Shown: one piece after another, positions 23,708-26,923 of the stretch
Layout of the letters: every line of letters starts with the position of its first letter
How positions within the stretch are numbered: position 1 is the stretch's first letter
Assembly (NCBI GenBank): GCA_035347995.1
Contig: DAOPQD010000040.1
Span: forward strand, 1 to 26,923
Direction of reading: 5' to 3'
From: JAAZNO01 sp012798275
GTDB taxonomy: Bacteria; Chloroflexota; Anaerolineae; B4-G1; SLSP01
DNA length: 26,923 nucleotides
Made by a program: the position numbers and the translations under genes
Notes under the pieces: model-generated
Databases searched by the model: none
The model's input: the letters and a program-made list of their open reading frames with translations, nothing else
Told to the model about the DNA's origin: nothing

Positions 23708-25324
23708 GCTGATGGTGCACGGACCGCTCCCGGCTTTTGGATTCCCGCCGCGCTGCGGGAGCGCGTGCTGGAAGGGGCGACTTTCGAGACGACGTGGGGC
23801 CTGCGGGCGCAGCTGGTCGCGCCGCAAACCCCCGGCGCGACGGCGGCGACCTGGCCGCGCCTGACGCCGACGGGATGGCGGATGCTCTGGGAGGGGCTGC
23901 GTACGGCGCCGGCGGCGCCTGTGGCCGCGTTGGAGGCGGCGTTGCAGCCGGTCGTGCGGCGCTTGCTGGATCCTTGTGACGTCTTACATCACGCCGTGCA
24001 TGCCCTGTTGCCGGCGCACACCGGTTTCCCGGCAGCGATGTTAGATTTTGCCTTTGGCTTCTTCCAGGACCTGCGGCTGGTTCCGTTGGCGCAGGTGGCG
24101 ACCTGGACCCCTCCTGCCGAGGCGCGCGAGAGTTTCGTGCGGCTCCCCGGTCTGCCCGGCGGCGTGCGCTTTTTCGACCGCTCGGTGCTGGGACGTCTGC
24201 CGCGTGGAGCCAGGGGTGCGTGGGCACGCTCGATCCCCGCGCCGCGCACGCTGGTGGGTTTCGCCGCCGGCAATATCCCGGGTGCGGCGCTGCTCATCAC
24301 GCTGTTGGGGCAGCTACTGCAGCCGCGACCGGCGATCCTTGTCCGCAATTCGCGCCGCGAGCCTTTCTTCACGCCGCTGCTGCTGGCCGCCCTGGAGGAG
24401 CTCGATCCCGCACTGGTGGCGAACGTCGCCGTGTTGCTCTGGGATTACGACGATGTGGCATTGCAGGCGGCGGTGCTGCGGGAGGCGGATCTCCTGGTGC
24501 TGGTGGCCGGCGATGACACGATCGCGCGCATCGAGGCCGATGTCCGCCGGGCGGGGGCCTCGCCGCGCCTCCATCGTCATGGACACAAGCTCAGCTTCAA
24601 CGCCGTGGCGCGCGAATTTCTCACCGCGGAGCGGCTGCCCCTGGTGGCGCCCCTCGCGGCGCTGGACACGCTCATCTGGGATCAGAACGGCTGCCTTTCG
24701 CCGCGCCTGCATTTCGTGGAAGAGGGGGGCGCGCTCACGCCGGAGGAGTACGCGGCGGCGCTGACGGCGGCGCTGCGGGTGCTGGGGACGCGGCTTCCTT
24801 GTGGGCTGTGTGATCTGCACCGCCGGCACTCGCGCTTTGACAAGTTCCACGCCCTCGCGGCGGGCGGGCGGGCGACGGTGCATTCCACCTACGAGGACCC
24901 TTTCCTGGTCGTGGTGGATCATCGGCCTTACGACCCGCTCATATTGGCGGAGGCCATCAATGACGCGCGCGATCGCACCGTGATCGTGCGCCCCGTGCCG
25001 GAGCTGGCGGTGCTTCCCTCTGAGTATCTGGGCCGGTTGCCCGCGCGCAATTTGCAAACGTTGAGTGTGGCCCTGGACAGTCGCGCGCCGGAGTTCCTGC
25101 CCCTGGCCGAGGCGCTGGGCCGTTGCGGGGTCACGGCCCTGCGCACCGTCGGTCGGGCGGCGTTCCCCGATCTGGCCTATTCGTGGGACGGTTTGTTGCC
25201 GTGTGATTTCATCACCCGGCGGCCAGCGGGCTATTACACCACCTGTGAATTCGACGACGCGCTGGCGCAGATTGAGGACACGGCCATGCGGCTGAATCGG
25301 TGGTTGGAAGGGAGCTCTCGATGA
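23678..25324 (+). CDS. LuxC-like acyl-CoA/acyl-protein reductase (aldehyde-forming)
   Basis: A protein of the LuxC family (aldehyde-dehydrogenase-like fold), which reduces an activated acyl group to an aldehyde with NADPH. The cofactor-binding region is near VGFAAGNIPGAALL. The likely catalytic cysteine is in DQNGCLSPRLHF (residue 339 in this numbering). A conserved C-terminal part runs through FITRRPAGYYTTCEFDDAL. The reading frame is open through the whole heptamer array back to 23270. The last in-frame ATG before the family-like part (GFWIPAALRERV) is at 23678, inside array unit 32, giving 548 residues. GTG at 23765 would cut into the conserved start. No normal ribosome binding site is visible. 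The stop overlaps the radical SAM start (ATGA). The family call is firm; the start is not. Confidence 0.82.
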   Translation: MLETGNWKLDADGARTAPGFWIPAALRERVLEGATFETTWGLRAQLVAPQTPGATAATWPRLTPTGWRMLWEGLRTAPAAPVAALEAALQPVVRRLLDPCDVLHHAVHALLPAHTGFPAAMLDFAFGFFQDLRLVPLAQVATWTPPAEARESFVRLPGLPGGVRFFDRSVLGRLPRGARGAWARSIPAPRTLVGFAAGNIPGAALLITLLGQLLQPRPAILVRNSRREPFFTPLLLAALEELDPALVANVAVLLWDYDDVALQAAVLREADLLVLVAGDDTIARIEADVRRAGASPRLHRHGHKLSFNAVAREFLTAERLPLVAPLAALDTLIWDQNGCLSPRLHFVEEGGALTPEEYAAALTAALRVLGTRLPCGLCDLHRRHSRFDKFHALAAGGRATVHSTYEDPFLVVVDHRPYDPLILAEAINDARDRTVIVRPVPELAVLPSEYLGRLPARNLQTLSVALDSRAPEFLPLAEALGRCGVTALRTVGRAAFPDLAYSWDGLLPCDFITRRPAGYYTTCEFDDALAQIEDTAMRLNRWLEGSSR

Positions 25325-26670
25325 GTCGTCGCTTGTTGTTGATCAATCCCGCGCACATGCTCAACGGGCGCGTCCAACGCGGCCCCGCACAATTTCCCAT
25401 CCCGCCGCTGAACCTGGGCTATGTCGCCGCGTTGACGCCGGCCTCCTGGGAAGTGCGCATCATTGACGAAAATCTCCGTCTCGAAGAGGGGCTGAGCTGG
25501 CGGCCCGATCTCGTGGGGTTGACGGCGCTCACGCCCAATGCGCCCCGCGCCTATGCGCTCGCGCAGCAATATCGCGCCGCGGGCATCCCCGTCGTGTTGG
25601 GCGGTATCCATGCCTCGGCGTTGCCCGATGAAGCCGCCCGGTATGTAGACGCCGTCGTCGTGGGCGAAGCGGAGGGCGCGTGGCCCCGGCTCCTCGCCGA
25701 TTTCGAGGCAGGGCGGTTGCAGGCGCGCTATGACGGCGGCTTTGACGCGCTGGAGTCGCTCGTGCCGCCCCGCCGGGATCTCTACCCCGGCGGCTATTTC
25801 ACCGAGGTCGCCTTCACCTCCAAGGGCTGTCTCGGCCATTGCGATTTTTGCTCGATCTGGCGCTTTTACGCTCAGTGCTACCGGACCCGGCCCGTGGATG
25901 ACGTCGTGGATGAATTGGCGACGCTCCCGGCGCACAAGATGGTCTTTCTGGCAGACGACAATCTCACCTTGCAGCCGGGGCGGGTCATCGAAATCTGCCA
26001 GCAGCTGGTGAAGCGGGGGTTGCGGCGCCGCCTGACCATTCAGGGGGCGATCACCCTGGCGGATAATGAGGAGCTGCTGATCTGGCTCAAGCGCGCGGGC
26101 TGTGTCTATGTTTTCGTCGGCCTGGAATCGCTCAACGGCGAGGCGCTGACGCAAATCGGCAAGCCCAATCTGCTGGGGGCCAACGCCGAGGGTTACCGCC
26201 GTCGGCTGGCGAATCTGCACCGGCACGGCCTGGGCGTTTACGGCAGCTTCATTGTGGGGCTGGATCAGGACACGCCGGAAACGTTCGCACAGCTGGAGCG
26301 CTTCATCCTGGAGGCGGAGATTGACTGCGCCTTGATCAACATCCTCGCGCCGTTGCCGGGCACTCTGCTCTGGGAGCGGCTGATAGCGGAAGGACGGTTG
26401 CTGCTGCGCCATTTCCCTGACGATTATGCGTGCTGCACTCAGGACCGGGTGTACTTTCAGCCCGCGCATCTCACCCCTCAGCAGTTGGAGGAGGGGGCGC
26501 GCCAGCTGATTGTCCGGCTGAACCGTCCGGGCCTGTTGGCGCGGCGGGCGCGGCGGACGTGGCAGCACACTCACAGCGCGCTGGCGACCCTCATCGCTCT
26601 GGAGTGGAACCGGCGCTCGCGGGTGGCTGCGCGGCGGATCCCAGATAGATGTGAGAACGTGGGAACGTGA
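25321..26670 (+). CDS. B12-binding-type radical SAM enzyme
   Basis: A 449-residue protein. The N-terminal Rossmann-like cobalamin-binding-type domain (about 1-130) includes LLLINPAH, VGLTALTPNAPRAY and VVLGGIHASALPDEA. The canonical DxHxxG cobalamin motif is not evident, so B12 binding is not assured. The radical SAM core has C-x3-C-x2-C in KGCLGHCDFCSIW (about 170-177), followed by FLADDNLTL and FVGLESLN. The C-terminal part with INILAPLPGTLLWERL resembles the DUF4070-type tail. Such enzymes methylate or rearrange lipids and other unreactive carbons. ATG 25321 overlaps the luxC stop by 4 bp and has GGGAG at a proper distance; ATG/GTG codons further upstream lack one. The last residues (RCENVGT) come from a GTGRGAAC repeat. 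Confidence 0.88.
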   Translation: MSRRLLLINPAHMLNGRVQRGPAQFPIPPLNLGYVAALTPASWEVRIIDENLRLEEGLSWRPDLVGLTALTPNAPRAYALAQQYRAAGIPVVLGGIHASALPDEAARYVDAVVVGEAEGAWPRLLADFEAGRLQARYDGGFDALESLVPPRRDLYPGGYFTEVAFTSKGCLGHCDFCSIWRFYAQCYRTRPVDDVVDELATLPAHKMVFLADDNLTLQPGRVIEICQQLVKRGLRRRLTIQGAITLADNEELLIWLKRAGCVYVFVGLESLNGEALTQIGKPNLLGANAEGYRRRLANLHRHGLGVYGSFIVGLDQDTPETFAQLERFILEAEIDCALINILAPLPGTLLWERLIAEGRLLLRHFPDDYACCTQDRVYFQPAHLTPQQLEEGARQLIVRLNRPGLLARRARRTWQHTHSALATLIALEWNRRSRVAARRIPDRCENVGT

Positions 26671-26769
26671 GGACGCAGATGAACGCGGATGAAAGAAGAA
26701 TGTGAATCGTGAGCTGTGAGCGAAGAGATGTTGGACGCCGATGAACGCAGATTCCGCAGATTTTGAAAA
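26653..26769. repeat. Short-repeat debris after the operon
   Basis: GTGAGAAC and GTGGGAAC occur in tandem at 26650-26665. GCAGATGAACGCGGATG (26677-26693) and GCCGATGAACGCAGATT (26737-26753) are two copies of one motif, 60 bp apart and related in style to the ATGAACACGAATTTCACG block of R1-R3. AATGTGAATCGTGAGCTGTG (26699-26718) resembles the reverse strand of the R1/R3 end. I see no terminator or gene here. Confidence 0.6.
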
Positions 26770-26923
26770 TCATATGTTGTAATTAACGATATTTTGCATC
26801 CCTATGCCGGCTGTAGCATCAGGAAACGACGGCGCGATTGTTTCCGGAGACGCCAGGTGCTGGCGAATATCATTCAAGAATGAAAATGTGCGGTCATAGT
26901 TCAGCCTGGCATCAGGTAGTTCG
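26770..26923 (-). CDS. C-terminus of an unidentified protein (5' end outside window)
   Basis: On the minus strand the frame is open from the window edge to TGA at 26770-26772 and encodes 50 residues, ending GMQNIVNYNI. I do not recognise the family. Coding status is supported by the relic at 13533-13610, whose translation matches the first 26 residues with mostly conservative changes (V/I, M/L, D/N) and without a gap. It converges on the radical SAM gene across about 100 bp of repeat debris. Confidence 0.65.
   Translation of the reverse strand, partial: ELPDARLNYDRTFSFLNDIRQHLASPETIAPSFPDATAGIGMQNIVNYNI

Noticed and set aside
22102..25324. Bacterial luciferase (lux) operon
   Set aside because: luxC-like and luxE-like genes are present, but no luxA, luxB or luxD is visible in the window.

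Overview
The window is a GC-rich bacterial segment. I infer Chloroflexota (Anaerolineae-like), with moderate confidence, from three things: a DUF3160 lipoprotein, proline/threonine-rich LysM surface proteins and an FHA-ABC transporter; LuxC/LuxE-like enzymes without luciferase; and intergenic DNA full of palindromic and short tandem repeats. No rRNA, tRNA or CRISPR array was seen.

Layout. (1) 1-3480 is an accessory strip: the tail of a cut gene, an intact IS1182-like element with 19-bp terminal inverted repeats, an MNT/HEPN (MntA/HepT-type) toxin-antitoxin pair, a truncated DnaQ-like exonuclease and a decayed spacer. (2) 3480-9442, minus strand: four genes encoding an AddB-like helicase, a CatA-like acetyltransferase, a UvrD-type helicase and a PD-(D/E)XK nuclease with four putative Fe-S cysteines. 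Together they look like an AddAB machine split into separate polypeptides. (3) 9585-13094, minus strand: a DUF3160 lipoprotein and a membrane-anchored FG-GAP protein whose last residues are encoded by a dispersed repeat. (4) 13095-13912 holds two identical 123-bp direct repeats, three very strong hairpins and a 78-bp gene relic that matches the gene cut by the right end of the window. (5) 13913-16289 has two convergent envelope genes: LysM-LysM-PA14-PA14 and lipobox-LysM-LysM-CAP. (6) 16426-26670, plus strand: a tightly coupled five-gene operon, adenine deaminase - ABC exporter with four FHA domains - LuxE-like acyl-protein synthetase - LuxC-like acyl reductase - B12-binding-type radical SAM enzyme. 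(7) 26671-26923 has repeat debris and the C-terminus of an unknown minus-strand gene.

The best candidate for an undescribed system is region 6. Three of its enzymes could activate, reduce and radically modify an acyl chain, and a phospho-threonine-gated exporter resembling mycobacterial Rv1747 could move the product. The luxE/luxC junction contains 36 consecutive error-free copies of the heptamer RCTGGAW. This array has no stop codon in any frame and has start codons in all three forward frames, so luxC probably starts inside it. The second candidate is the split AddAB-like operon.
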